NCBI GenBank assembly: GCA_963828215.1 | Contig: CAWHFO010000078.1 | Location: 124,001-188,000 of the forward strand | Direction: 5' to 3' | Source of the DNA: CAVTJL01 sp963828215 | GTDB lineage: Bacteria > Pseudomonadota > Alphaproteobacteria > Geminicoccales > Geminicoccaceae | DNA length: 64,000 nucleotides | Shown here: positions 27,760-36,597 of the stretch, one piece after another | How the letters are laid out: every line of letters starts with the position of its first letter | Position numbering within the stretch: the first letter of the stretch is position 1 | Position numbers and translations under genes: made by a program | The notes under the pieces: generated by a model | The model's input: the letters and a program-made list of their open reading frames with translations, nothing else | Database searches by the model: none | Told to the model about the DNA's origin: nothing

Positions 27760-27828
27760 CCGACGCGACGACCGGTTTGCCAGTCCGGCGACACCACACT
27801 AAGAATCCCGCCTTGGGGTCATCGGTGA

Positions 27829-29256
27829 ATGGGAACGCGCGACATGGCCGGCCCGAGCGATCGCCCGTCGCCCGGCCGGGGCCTCTCGGCGCGGATCCTG
27901 CTCCTCGCGATCGCTTTCCTGCTGCTGGGCGAGGTGCTGGTCTACCTGCCCTCCATCGCCCGCTTCCGCCTGACCTACCTGCAGGAGCATCTGGCCGCAG
28001 CGCGATTGGCGACCCTCAGCCTCGAGGTGCCGCATGAAGGCGCCCTGCCCGCCGACCTCGAGGCGCAGCTCCTGAGCCACGCCGGCGTTCGCTCGATCAC
28101 CTTGTGGGCGACGCGCCCCGAGCGGATGCTCGGCAAGATGATGCCGGTCGATCGTGTCTACGATCTCCGCACCCCCACGCCGGCCGAGCTGGTTCTCGAC
28201 AGCCTCGAGGCGCTGACGGCGGGACCGGACCAGGTGATACGGGTGATCGGCCCGTCGCCGATGGATCCCGACATGACGATCGACGTGACCTTGGACGAGG
28301 ATCCTCTTCGCGCCGCGATGCTCGACTATTCCAGCCGCATCGTCACTCTGTCGCTCGTGCTGTCCGGGATCATGGCCGCCCTCCTTTTCCTCAGCCTCAG
28401 GCGCATGATCGTGATGCCGCTGCGGTCGATCACCGCGGGCCTCGAGGCGTTCCGTCAAAAGCCCGAGGATCGCAGCGTCGACCGGCCGCCGTCCGGCCGC
28501 ACCGACGAGATCGGCATCGTCGAGCGGGAGATCGGCGACATGCAGCGCGACCTCCGCCAGGCGCTCAGCCAGAAGACGCGGCTGGCGGCCCTCGGGGCGG
28601 CGGTCGGCAAGGTCAGCCATGATCTCAAGAACATCCTGGCCTCGGCCGTGCTGGTCTCCGATCGCCTGGAGGCGAGCGCCGATCCGGCCGTCCGCAAGGT
28701 GGCGCCACGCCTGGTCCAATCGCTCGACCGCGCCATTCGCCTCTGCATCGACACGCTGAGCTTCGCCCGCGAGCAGCCGCCAGAGCCCAGTTTCACCCGA
28801 TTTGCACTGCTGCCCCTGCTCGACGAGGTGGCCGAGGCGGTGACGGCCGACAGCCCCTGGCTGACCTGGCGGAACGACGGGCCGGTGGGGCTGGAGATCG
28901 TGGCGGACCGCGACCAGCTCTATCGCGTGCTGCTCAATCTTGGCCGCAACAGCCGTGAGGCGATGATGGAGCGCGGCGGCGAGATCCATGTCGGCATCGA
29001 CCAGCGCGGCGAGGAGATCCACGTCATGATCAGGGACACCGGGCCGGGCATTCCGGACGCCGTGCTGCCGCGGCTGTTCACGACCTTCTCGGGCTCGACC
29101 AAGCCCGGCGGCAGTGGCCTCGGGCTCGCCATTTGCCGCGAGATTATGCGCGCTCATGGCGGCGACGTGCGTCTCGTCGACACGAGTCCCGGCAGCACGA
29201 CGTTCGAGGTGGTCCTGCCGTTGCGCGCGACGGCCGGCGCGGTCGCTGCCGAATGA
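27829..29256 (+). CDS. Membrane sensor histidine kinase
   Basis: This 475-residue kinase has membrane spans at about residues 22-42 and 168-190 flanking a periplasmic sensor region, then HAMP (about 190-245) and an H-box with His264 (KVSHDLKN). ATPase boxes follow: N (VLLNLGRNSREAM), G1 (IRDTGPGIP) and G2 (GGSGLGLAI). The H-box HDLKN is the less common variant seen in HPK4-like enzymes. No response regulator is adjacent, so it is an orphan here. It overlaps the following lipoprotein gene by 4 bases. Confidence 0.92.
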   Translation: MGTRDMAGPSDRPSPGRGLSARILLLAIAFLLLGEVLVYLPSIARFRLTYLQEHLAAARLATLSLEVPHEGALPADLEAQLLSHAGVRSITLWATRPERMLGKMMPVDRVYDLRTPTPAELVLDSLEALTAGPDQVIRVIGPSPMDPDMTIDVTLDEDPLRAAMLDYSSRIVTLSLVLSGIMAALLFLSLRRMIVMPLRSITAGLEAFRQKPEDRSVDRPPSGRTDEIGIVEREIGDMQRDLRQALSQKTRLAALGAAVGKVSHDLKNILASAVLVSDRLEASADPAVRKVAPRLVQSLDRAIRLCIDTLSFAREQPPEPSFTRFALLPLLDEVAEAVTADSPWLTWRNDGPVGLEIVADRDQLYRVLLNLGRNSREAMMERGGEIHVGIDQRGEEIHVMIRDTGPGIPDAVLPRLFTTFSGSTKPGGSGLGLAICREIMRAHGGDVRLVDTSPGSTTFEVVLPLRATAGAVAAE

Positions 29257-29654
29257 CGGCCAGGCTCTGCGTCGTGTCGCTGTCGGCGTTGGCCGCCTGG
29301 GCGGTCGCCGCCTGCGACTATCAGGGCCCGGCGCTCGCCGGATATCCCGGCCTCCAGCTCAGGGTCGTCGACTATTACGACGGGCACGGCTGGGAGCGGG
29401 GCGCCAACTGCATCCTGCCGCAGATGGGTGCGATCACGGTCGTGCGCGTCGTCGAGGACACCGAGAAGCGGCTCGTGCTCGACCTCCGCTACTGGTATCA
29501 GACCAATGACGTCAACGACTTTAACGACAGGGGCCCTTTCCTTCGACCGTTTCGCTGCCAGGGCTGGAACGAGCGGACGTTCATCATCGACAAGAGTCCG
29601 GGTGGGCGCCTGGACGTGGTCGGGATGAGCGGACCGCAGCGGACCCTGCCCTGA
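29253..29654 (+). CDS. Small putative lipoprotein coupled to the sensor kinase
   Basis: This 133-residue protein has an N-terminal hydrophobic segment ending AWAVAACDY. That resembles a lipobox (AVAAC), with the cysteine at about residue 21. Aspartate follows it, which would favour inner-membrane retention under the E. coli rule. The rest (LRVVDYYDGHGWERGANC, FRCQGWNERTFIIDKS) matches no family I recognise. It starts inside the kinase stop (ATGA), suggesting a joint function, perhaps as an accessory sensor. Confidence 0.75.
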   Translation: MTARLCVVSLSALAAWAVAACDYQGPALAGYPGLQLRVVDYYDGHGWERGANCILPQMGAITVVRVVEDTEKRLVLDLRYWYQTNDVNDFNDRGPFLRPFRCQGWNERTFIIDKSPGGRLDVVGMSGPQRTLP

Positions 29655-29660
29655 CCGGCC

Positions 29661-30983
29661 TCAACCGTCGCGGAACGCGGCATCGCGCACGCGCCAGATC
29701 CGCTCGGTCAGATAGGAGAGGATCGTCCGCTCGCCGACCTTGACCTCGACATCGACCACCATGCCCGGCGTCACGTCTAGCTCGCCGGGCTTTGGGCCCA
29801 GATGGTCGCGATCGGTGGCGATCACGACGATATAGGACGGGGCCCCGCTCCGGGGCTCGGGCGAGGCGTCGGCCGCGACCTTGGTGACGTGCCCCTCGAG
29901 CACACCGTGACGCAGGAAGTCGAAGGTCCGCACTTTGATGGTGGCGGGCAGCCCCGGGCGGATCTTGCCGATATCGTCGTTCGCGACCCTCGCCTCGACG
30001 ACGAGGCCCTCGTCGGTCGGCACGATCTTCATCAGCGGCTCGTTGGCGCCGACCGATTGGCCGGCGGCGGCCACGGCCAGATCCTGGACGAAGCCGGCCA
30101 CCGGCGCTCGGACCACCAGCCCGTCGAGGAGGGCCCGCTGGCCACCGTTCTGTTCCCTCAGGCGGTCGCGCTCGGCCGTCGTCTCGCCGAGCTCGGTCAG
30201 GATCTGGCTGCGCCAGTCCTTCTCCAGGCCGGCGAGCCGGCTCTGGCTCTCGGCGAGCGCCGCCTGCGCAGCCGCGAGGCCCGCCTCGGTCTTCTTCAGC
30301 TCGCCATTGCCGTCGCTGACCTGATGCTGGAGCTGGACGAGCTTGAGCTTGGGATAGAGGCCGCGATCGGCGAGCTCGGTCACCGCGTCGAGCTGCTGGC
30401 GCAGCAGGGTGGAGCCGTTGCGCACACGCCCCAGCTCGGCGTCGGCGGTCTGAAGGTCGCTGCGTCGGGCCTGCACGGCGCGCTCCAGGGTCTCGTGCCT
30501 GGCCGCGTATGCGGCGGCACGGGCCTCCATGAGGCGTGTCTCCGAGGCGATGAGATCGGGCCGGACCGTCGCGAGGTCCGCCTCGAGCGCCAGCGGCGTG
30601 CCGTCCGCCTCGGCCCGCAGGCGAGCGACCTCCATCTGCTTGACCTGGAGGCGCCCGAGAAGCTCGGCGTACTCGTCCTGCCGCATCTCCGCGTCGAGCC
30701 TGATCAAGGGCTGTCCCGCCACGACACGCTGGCCCTCGGTCACCAGGATCTCGGCGACGCGGCCGCCACGCGGATGGTTGATGACCTTGACCCGTCCCGC
30801 CGGCTCGACCTGCCCCGGCGCCCTCACCAGCTCGTCCACATGCGCCCAGGCCGTCCAGCCGACCAGGGCCACGATGAGCGCCCCGATGACGAGAATCAGC
30901 GCGCCGGCGAGCGGGGTCGAGCGGCTCTCGATCAGGGAGCGGGCGTCGTGAAACGGCCCGAGATCGTCCGTTGCAGCCCACAT
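29661..30983 (-). CDS. Type I secretion membrane fusion protein, HlyD family
   Basis: This 440-residue periplasmic adaptor has one N-terminal span (about residues 26-48), a lipoyl half-motif (GGRVAEILVTEGQRVVAGQPL), long coiled-coil arms (about 100-280), a second lipoyl half (LVVRAPVAGFVQDLAVAAAGQSV), and a beta-barrel with the C-terminal TILSYLTERIWRVRDAAFRDG typical of type I systems. It lies 10 bases after the ABC gene. No TolC-like gene is in the window. Confidence 0.94.
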   Translation of the reverse strand: MWAATDDLGPFHDARSLIESRSTPLAGALILVIGALIVALVGWTAWAHVDELVRAPGQVEPAGRVKVINHPRGGRVAEILVTEGQRVVAGQPLIRLDAEMRQDEYAELLGRLQVKQMEVARLRAEADGTPLALEADLATVRPDLIASETRLMEARAAAYAARHETLERAVQARRSDLQTADAELGRVRNGSTLLRQQLDAVTELADRGLYPKLKLVQLQHQVSDGNGELKKTEAGLAAAQAALAESQSRLAGLEKDWRSQILTELGETTAERDRLREQNGGQRALLDGLVVRAPVAGFVQDLAVAAAGQSVGANEPLMKIVPTDEGLVVEARVANDDIGKIRPGLPATIKVRTFDFLRHGVLEGHVTKVAADASPEPRSGAPSYIVVIATDRDHLGPKPGELDVTPGMVVDVEVKVGERTILSYLTERIWRVRDAAFRDG

Positions 30984-30993
30984 GGTCCCGTCC

Positions 30994-33141
30994 TCAGCTC
31001 ACCGCATGCAGGCCGGCCCGACGCCTGGCCGGGTCGACGAGGCCGGCGATCTCGGTCGGGCTGCCGGCCCGGACGATGCGACCGCCCTGGAGCAGGACCG
31101 CGCGGTCGCAGGCCGCCAGCACGCTGCGCCGGTGCGTCACCATCACGAGGGTCCGCCCGCTGCCGGCGCGCCGGAGGTTCTGCAGCAGAGAGGCCTCGCT
31201 GGCGCCGTCCAGGGCGCTCGTTGCCTCGTCGAGGACCAGGACAGGCGGGTTCCGGAGGAGAGCCCGCGCGATCGCGATGAGCTGCCGCTGCCCCATCGAG
31301 AGGCCGGCGCCGCCCGGGCCGAGGACCGTGTCGTAGGCCTCCGGAAGCCTGTGAATCGCGTCGTGAATGCCGGCGAACTTGGCGGCTGCCACGATCCTGG
31401 CCGGCGAGCGGTCGACTGCGCCGATGCCGATGTTCTCGGCGATCGTGCCTGCGAAGAGCTGGATCTCCTGCGGCACGGTGCCGATCTGGCTGCGATAGGC
31501 CGCAGGAGCGAGCTGCCGAAGGTCGACCCCATCGACCAGGATCCGTCCCTCCGTCGGCGCCTCCAGTCCCAGGATCAGCTTCACCAGCGTGCTCTTGCCC
31601 GAGCCGGGCGCGCCGACGATTCCGACCATCGTGCCGGGCTGGATCTCGAGCGAGACCGCGTCCAGGGCCGGCGGCCCGGCCTCGGCGTAGCGGAACGTCA
31701 CGGCCTCGAGGTGGAGATGGCCACGCAGTCGACGGTCGCCCGTGCCGGACCTCTGGGTCTCTCCGGGTGTCGCGAGCGCAGCGTCGAGGCGCTGCAGGGC
31801 GTCGCGCGCCTGCTGCACCTGCTGCCAGGCGAAGAACACCTGGCGCATCGGCGCGAGGGCCCGGCCCGAGAGAATGTTGGCGGCCACGAGCGCGCCGATG
31901 GAGAGGTCGCCGGCGACGATCTCCCGGGCACCCACATAGACGATCCCGAGCGCGGTGACGTGCTGGAGCGCCTGCCCCAGTGAGCCGACGAGGTTGCCGA
32001 GGCTGCCGGCGCGAAAGCTCGCCCAGGCGCTGTCGACGAGGCGGCGCTCGAAACGCCGCTCCATCGCCGGCTCGAGGCCGAGCCCCTTGACGGTGAGCGC
32101 CTGGCCGACCGCCTCGCCGAGGCAGGCGGCCTTCTGCATCGCCGCTCCGGCGGCGGCGCGACCGAGGGCCAGCTGGCGGCGATGCGCCGCCGCCGAGAGG
32201 AGAATGAAGAGCGGCATCGCCGCGACCGTGAGCAGGGCCAGCTTCGGCGCCAGGACGAGGAGAGCCCCGACGAAGAGCCCCACGAATGCCAGATCGACCA
32301 GGAGAAGCGGGAGCTGACCGGTGAGAAAGCCCCTCAGCTGATCGAGCTGGCGGACCCGCTCGACCAGGCCGCCGCTCGCCGTTCCTTCGAAGGCACGGTA
32401 GGGCAGGCGAAGCATCCGGTGCACCACCTCGCCGCCGATCGCCACGTCGAGGCGGGCGCCGGTGTGGCTGGCGACATGGCCGCGAAGAGCCCGGAGCAGG
32501 AGCTCGAAAGCAAAGAGACTGATCATCCCGATGGCCATGACATCGAGGGTCTGCAAGGCCGCATGGCTGATGACCCGGTTGTAGACGGTCATCATGAAGA
32601 GGGGTGTCGCGAGCGCCAGGAGATTGATGACGACCGAGGCCAGCGCCACCTCGGCCAAGGGCCGCCACAGCCGCCGCCCCAGCACCCGATACCAGGGCGA
32701 GCGGGCTTCGGCGCTCGGCTCGGCCGGCCGGAACAGCAGGGCCGACCCGGCCATCCGGACGATGCTCCGCGCCGTGTGGGCGGAAGCCACGCCCCGCCGT
32801 GGCTCGACGAGCACCAGATGCCGACCCGTCCGCCCGCGCACGACCCAGGCCTCGCCGGCCTTGCGGCCCAGCACGAGAAAAGGAGTCGGCAGCACGCGGA
32901 GCCGAGGCTTGGTAAGCCGCTCGAGGCGCCCGACGAGCCCGAGCCGCTCGCCCATCGTCAGCAGGCCGCGAGCGTCGAGCGCTGCGTCGATCGTCGGCGC
33001 GGCGGCCCGCAACTCGGCAGCACCGTGGGGGCGCTCGAGAAGCTCGCATAGATGCATGAACGCGGCCAGCACCTGGTCCGGCTCGCCGTCTTCGGCGTCC
33101 GGCAGGTCGTCTGGCGCCGAATCGGCCGTCTTGATCGTCAT
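30994..33141 (-). CDS. Type I secretion ABC transporter, LapB/HlyB type
   Basis: This 715-residue transporter has a degenerate C39-like domain (about residues 25-150) with no catalytic cysteine. Six membrane spans follow (about 165-440), then a nucleotide-binding domain with Walker A GAPGSGKST, signature LSMGQRQLIAIAR (LSMGQ instead of LSGGQ) and Walker B LVLDEATSALD. Such transporters secrete RTX proteins or giant adhesins with an uncleaved C-terminal signal. No such substrate gene is seen nearby. Confidence 0.94.
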   Translation of the reverse strand: MTIKTADSAPDDLPDAEDGEPDQVLAAFMHLCELLERPHGAAELRAAAPTIDAALDARGLLTMGERLGLVGRLERLTKPRLRVLPTPFLVLGRKAGEAWVVRGRTGRHLVLVEPRRGVASAHTARSIVRMAGSALLFRPAEPSAEARSPWYRVLGRRLWRPLAEVALASVVINLLALATPLFMMTVYNRVISHAALQTLDVMAIGMISLFAFELLLRALRGHVASHTGARLDVAIGGEVVHRMLRLPYRAFEGTASGGLVERVRQLDQLRGFLTGQLPLLLVDLAFVGLFVGALLVLAPKLALLTVAAMPLFILLSAAAHRRQLALGRAAAGAAMQKAACLGEAVGQALTVKGLGLEPAMERRFERRLVDSAWASFRAGSLGNLVGSLGQALQHVTALGIVYVGAREIVAGDLSIGALVAANILSGRALAPMRQVFFAWQQVQQARDALQRLDAALATPGETQRSGTGDRRLRGHLHLEAVTFRYAEAGPPALDAVSLEIQPGTMVGIVGAPGSGKSTLVKLILGLEAPTEGRILVDGVDLRQLAPAAYRSQIGTVPQEIQLFAGTIAENIGIGAVDRSPARIVAAAKFAGIHDAIHRLPEAYDTVLGPGGAGLSMGQRQLIAIARALLRNPPVLVLDEATSALDGASEASLLQNLRRAGSGRTLVMVTHRRSVLAACDRAVLLQGGRIVRAGSPTEIAGLVDPARRRAGLHAVS

Positions 33142-33191
33142 CCCGCTCGCTCCTCAGGGTGGCGGCGACGACCGATGGATGGGGTGACAAC

Positions 33192-33220
33192 CTAATAGGA
33201 TGAAGTGGGACGGTTTTCAA
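33192..33220 (-). promoter_or_regulatory. Predicted promoter of the type I secretion operon
   Basis: On the minus strand TTGAAA (33215-33220) is followed by a 17-base spacer and TATTAG (33192-33197), about 50 bases ahead of the ABC gene, which has a GAGGAG ribosome site. Confidence 0.5.
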
Positions 33221-33254
33221 CAACCATTGCGTTATCCGGATGCCGTGCCGCTCT

Positions 33255-34439
33255 TCAGTCGAGCGCGTAAGCGAGGAATTTCAGGTAGGCCGTCTCCGGG
33301 AGGGCCGGATGAACGGGATGGTCCGGCCCGGCGCCGGCCCGATGCAGGAGATACCCGCTTCGGCCGGCGGCGCGGATGCCGGCATAGGTCTCGGCCAGGA
33401 ACTGCTCCTCCGTCACATTGTGCGAGCAGCAGGCGATGCAGAGGAAGCCCTGCTCGGCGACCAGCCCCGCCGTGCCGCGGGCGAGCTTGCGGTAGCCTCT
33501 GAGCCCGGTCGGCAGATCCTTGCGGCTGCGGACGAACGCCGGCGGATCGGCGATCACGAGGCCGAAGCGGCGGCGCTGCTCGGTCAGGCGATCGATCGCC
33601 GCGAACCCCTCCTCGCGCTCGAACTCGCAGCGGTCCGACACGCCCTGCCGCCCGGCGCTCTCCCGGGCCAGGGCCAGGGCCGGCTCGGCCCGATCCACGC
33701 AGAGGACCCGGGCAGCGCCGGCTGCAGCCGCCGTCAGCCCGAAGCCGCCCGCATAGCTGTAGAGATCGAGCACCTCCTGGCCCGCCGCCAGCCGTGCCGC
33801 GAACCGGCGATTGTCGCGCTGGTCGAAGTACCAGCCCGTCTTCTGGCCGCCCTCGAGGTCGGCCACGAACACGAGGCCGTTCTCCTCGACGTCCTGACGC
33901 CCCGGGGCCTCGCCCTTGGCCGTCTCGATCTCGACCGGCAGGCCTTCGATCTCGCGGACCGGGCTGTCGTTCCTGAGCAGGATCGCGCGCGGCCGCAAGA
34001 GGTTGTCCAGAGCGGCCACGAGCTCCGTCTTGAGGGCCGCGATGCCGGCGCTGTTGAGCTGGGCGACGCAGACATCGCCGAAGCGATCCACGACCAGCCC
34101 CGGCAGCCCGTCGCCTTCGGCATGGACGAGCCGATAGCAGGGACGCTCGAAGAGGCGGTCGCGAGCGGCGAGGGCACGAGCCAGCCGCCGCTCGAGAAAG
34201 GCCCGATCGACGGTCGCCTCGGTGCTGCGCGTCAGCAGCCGGGCAGCGATCAGCGAGTGGGGATTGAACCAGGCGAGCGCCATGGCCCGGCCGTCGGCGG
34301 AGACGAGGCGAACCGTCGAGCCGGGCTCGAGCGCCTTCGCCGCCCCGTCCATCTGCAGCTCGTTCGAGAAGAGCCAGGGGCTGCCGCCCCGCACCCGGCG
34401 GTCGTGACCCTCGAGGATGCGGATCGTCGGATAGGACAT
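33255..34439 (-). CDS. Class I rRNA methyltransferase, RlmI-like
   Basis: This 394-residue SAM-dependent methyltransferase has an N-terminal PUA domain (ILEGHDRRVRGGSPWLFSNE), a middle EEHEE-like domain, and a Rossmann domain with DLYSYAGGFGLTAAAAGAARVLCVDRA. The catalytic motifs are VIADPPAFVRSRKDL (motif IV) and LCIACCSHNV (motif VI cysteine). It probably makes m5C in 23S rRNA. The ATG at 34439 gives the normal N-terminus. Confidence 0.91.
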   Translation of the reverse strand: MSYPTIRILEGHDRRVRGGSPWLFSNELQMDGAAKALEPGSTVRLVSADGRAMALAWFNPHSLIAARLLTRSTEATVDRAFLERRLARALAARDRLFERPCYRLVHAEGDGLPGLVVDRFGDVCVAQLNSAGIAALKTELVAALDNLLRPRAILLRNDSPVREIEGLPVEIETAKGEAPGRQDVEENGLVFVADLEGGQKTGWYFDQRDNRRFAARLAAGQEVLDLYSYAGGFGLTAAAAGAARVLCVDRAEPALALARESAGRQGVSDRCEFEREEGFAAIDRLTEQRRRFGLVIADPPAFVRSRKDLPTGLRGYRKLARGTAGLVAEQGFLCIACCSHNVTEEQFLAETYAGIRAAGRSGYLLHRAGAGPDHPVHPALPETAYLKFLAYALD

Positions 34440-34721
34440 GGCTCGGTTCCAGGGGTCGGCCGTCGGGCCGGATCCCGGCCGGCGACGACTGGGCTGCGCA
34501 TCCGGTCGGCTGTGGCGAGCGCCCGACATGCACCAGATGCCCGGCCGGACGCAACTCCTGCGGACCGCCGCCGCGGCCGATGCGCGGGCTTCCGCATCGA
34601 GGCCCGGCCCGGGCGGCCGATGCGAGGCCCGGCGCGTCCTGTGGTGCATCGCCGCAGGCACGGCGCAGGGGCCGGGCCGCTGGCACAGTTGGCCCAGCCA
34701 TCCTGCGCGCGAGATCGACCG

Positions 34722-34970
34722 ATGGGTGATGAAGGGCGAGCAACGGGGTCGGCCCGCATGGCCGAGCCGGCCCATGACCGGCTCGCCCACGAGCTGCGCA
34801 CGCCCCTCGCCTCGATCCGCTGTATCGCCGAGATCCTCTGCGACTATCCCGACCTCGAGCCGGAGGCGCGGCGACGCTTTCTCGATGCCGTCCTCGCCGA
34901 GCAGGCGCGCCTCGAGCGGGCGGTCGAGCGTCTGCTCGACGAGGCGACGCACCTCGACGTCCGCGCCTGA
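34722..34970 (+). CDS. Orphan HisKA (phosphoacceptor) domain protein
   Basis: This protein is only 82 residues long (70 if the ATG at 34758 is used). It is made almost entirely of a histidine-kinase dimerisation/phosphoacceptor domain: DRLAHELRTPLASIRCIAEIL carries an intact H-box, followed by an antiparallel second helix (RRRFLDAVLAEQARLERAVERLLDE). The stop is followed at once by the convergent ymdB-like gene, so no ATPase domain follows. Nor does any PAS or membrane part precede it in the 282 bases upstream. It could be a phosphotransfer protein, a kinase decoy or a remnant. Confidence 0.7.
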   Translation: MGDEGRATGSARMAEPAHDRLAHELRTPLASIRCIAEILCDYPDLEPEARRRFLDAVLAEQARLERAVERLLDEATHLDVRA

Positions 34971-34973
34971 GAC

Positions 34974-35801
34974 TCAGCTCCGCCCGGGCTCCACGGGGAA
35001 GGCCGGGGAAAGCCGCCCGCGCATCCTGATCGGCTCGACGCGCCGGGCGAGGCCGGTCGTGTCGTCGGTCTCCAGAAAGACGGCACACAGCGTGGCGTCG
35101 CCCACGGCCGGCTCGAGCTTCTTGCTCGGCGTGCTCGTCTGCCAGCGCTGGAGCGAGAGTGCCTTGTCCATGCCGATCACGCTGTCGTAGTCGCCGGTCA
35201 TGCCGACATCGGTGATGTAGCCGGTCCCGCCTGGAAGAATCTGCGCGTCGGCCGTCGGCACATGCGTATGCGTCCCGGCCACCAGCGACACGCGTCCATC
35301 CAGATGATGCCCCAGCGCCGTCTTCTCGCTGGTCGCCTCGGCGTGAACGTCGACGAGGATGGCGTGCGCGTTGCCGCCCAGGATCCAGCGCGCGAGCTCG
35401 GCATCGAGCGCCCGAAAGGGGTCGTCGGCGAGGCCCATGAAGAGACGGCCCAGCGCCTGCATGACGACCAGCCGCTTGCCGCGGGCCGTGCGGAGCTCCG
35501 CCACCCCCTTGCCCGGCGTTCCGGGCTGCATGTTGAGCGGCCGGATCAGACGCGGCTCGGAGGCGATGAATCCCACCAGGTCCCTCTGGTCCCAGGCGTG
35601 GTTGCCGAGGGTGAGGAGGTCGGCACCGGCGTCGAGGATCTCCCGGACCAGCTGAGGCGTGACTCCGAAGCCGCCCGCGGCGTTCTCGACGTTGACGACC
35701 ACGGCATCGAGGCCCAGGCCCCGGCGCAGGCCGGCCAGCTCCGCGAGCAGCACGGTTCGGCCGGAGCGGCCGACGATGTCGCCGACATAGACGATGCGCA
35801 C
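34974..35801 (-). CDS. YmdB-like metallophosphoesterase (TIGR00282 family)
   Basis: This 275-residue calcineurin-like phosphoesterase has metal ligands in VGDIVGRSGR, NVENAAGGFG, TLGNHAWD, DVHAEATSEK and GTHTHVPTAD. Homologues (YmdB) hydrolyse 2',3'-cyclic nucleotides and cAMP in vitro. The GTG at 35801 gives RIVYVGDIVG, the family N-terminus. It is four bases after the cyclo-ligase stop, in one operon. Confidence 0.92.
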   Translation of the reverse strand: MRIVYVGDIVGRSGRTVLLAELAGLRRGLGLDAVVVNVENAAGGFGVTPQLVREILDAGADLLTLGNHAWDQRDLVGFIASEPRLIRPLNMQPGTPGKGVAELRTARGKRLVVMQALGRLFMGLADDPFRALDAELARWILGGNAHAILVDVHAEATSEKTALGHHLDGRVSLVAGTHTHVPTADAQILPGGTGYITDVGMTGDYDSVIGMDKALSLQRWQTSTPSKKLEPAVGDATLCAVFLETDDTTGLARRVEPIRMRGRLSPAFPVEPGRS

Positions 35802-35805
35802 GCGA

Positions 35806-36405
35806 TCACTCCCCCTCGGGGCCGCAATGCCCGAAGCGCGTGACCCGAGCATCCGTGACGAGCATGTCGAGCGGCACGTCCGTCGCCTCGACGGGCACCC
35901 GCTCGACGCGCTGCGTGTCGAAGGCGAAGCCGACGCTCAGAAAGCGGGCGCCGCCTTCCCCGAGCGCGGCCAGGGTGCGGTCGTAGAATCCGGCCCCATA
36001 GCCCAGCCGATAGCCGCGCTCGTCGACCGCGAGCAGCGGAGCCACCACCACGGCCGGTGCCACAACCGGCGCGTCGGGTGGCGGCTCCGACAAGCCGAAC
36101 CCACCCGATAGGAGGGGCTGTTCCGGAGCCCAGAGGTGGAGCTGGAGCGCCTGGCCGCGCCCGACCACGCGGGGCAACAGTATCGGACGACCGCGCGAGA
36201 CGAGGCCCGCGATGAGGCCGGCGGTATCGATCTCGTCCGCGATCGAGTGGAAGCACGCCACCGGACCCTCCGGCAGGGACGGCAAGAGATGCAGAAGACG
36301 CTCCGTGGCCGCCGCGCTCCGCCTCGCCCGCTCCTCGACACCTAGAGCCGATCGCAAGGCGCGCGCCTGCCGGCGCAGCGCGGCTTTCTCCAGAACGACC
36401 GTCAC
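35806..36405 (-). CDS. 5-formyltetrahydrofolate cyclo-ligase
   Basis: This 199-residue MTHFS converts 5-formyl-THF to 5,10-methenyl-THF using ATP. Conserved parts are the basic N-terminal helix KAALRRQARALRSALG, CFHSIADEIDT, LLPRVV and the phosphate loop DERGYRLGYGAGFYDR. The start is uncertain: the GTG at 36405 fits the usual length, and another in-frame GTG lies at 36450. It follows the putative 6S RNA, as in many proteobacteria. Confidence 0.92.
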   Translation of the reverse strand: MTVVLEKAALRRQARALRSALGVEERARRSAAATERLLHLLPSLPEGPVACFHSIADEIDTAGLIAGLVSRGRPILLPRVVGRGQALQLHLWAPEQPLLSGGFGLSEPPPDAPVVAPAVVVAPLLAVDERGYRLGYGAGFYDRTLAALGEGGARFLSVGFAFDTQRVERVPVEATDVPLDMLVTDARVTRFGHCGPEGE

Positions 36406-36451
36406 TGGGGGCTCGTGGCAGAGAGCGGCGGCGCCACCATGGCCGGTCACG

Positions 36452-36592
36452 TCCAATTCATCCCTGGGGCCTGCTCTGCAGGTGGGCGCCATGTACCGTG
36501 ACCAGGGCCACGGCAGGGACAGCTCCCTTCGGAACGAATTAGGCCCAGAGCATCGACGGACGCTAAGCGCACCCGGCAGCAACCGCCGCCTC
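36452..36592 (-). ncRNA. ssrS: Probable 6S RNA
   Basis: The non-coding gap between zapA and the cyclo-ligase gene is the classical site of 6S RNA in proteobacteria. The minus-strand sequence is GC-rich and contains a CCGTG/CACGG hairpin, flanking TCCCTG/CAGGGA complementarity, and GGTACATGGCGCCCACCTG, which I recall as typical of alphaproteobacterial 6S RNAs. 6S RNA mimics an open promoter and sequesters sigma70 RNA polymerase. The ends are approximate; an Rfam RF00013 search would decide. Confidence 0.65.
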
Positions 36593-36597
36593 GGTAG

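Noticed and set aside
31000..33141. Bacteriocin exporter with active C39 peptidase
   Set aside because: The N-terminal domain lacks the catalytic cysteine motif, so it fits the non-cleaving HlyB/LapB group.
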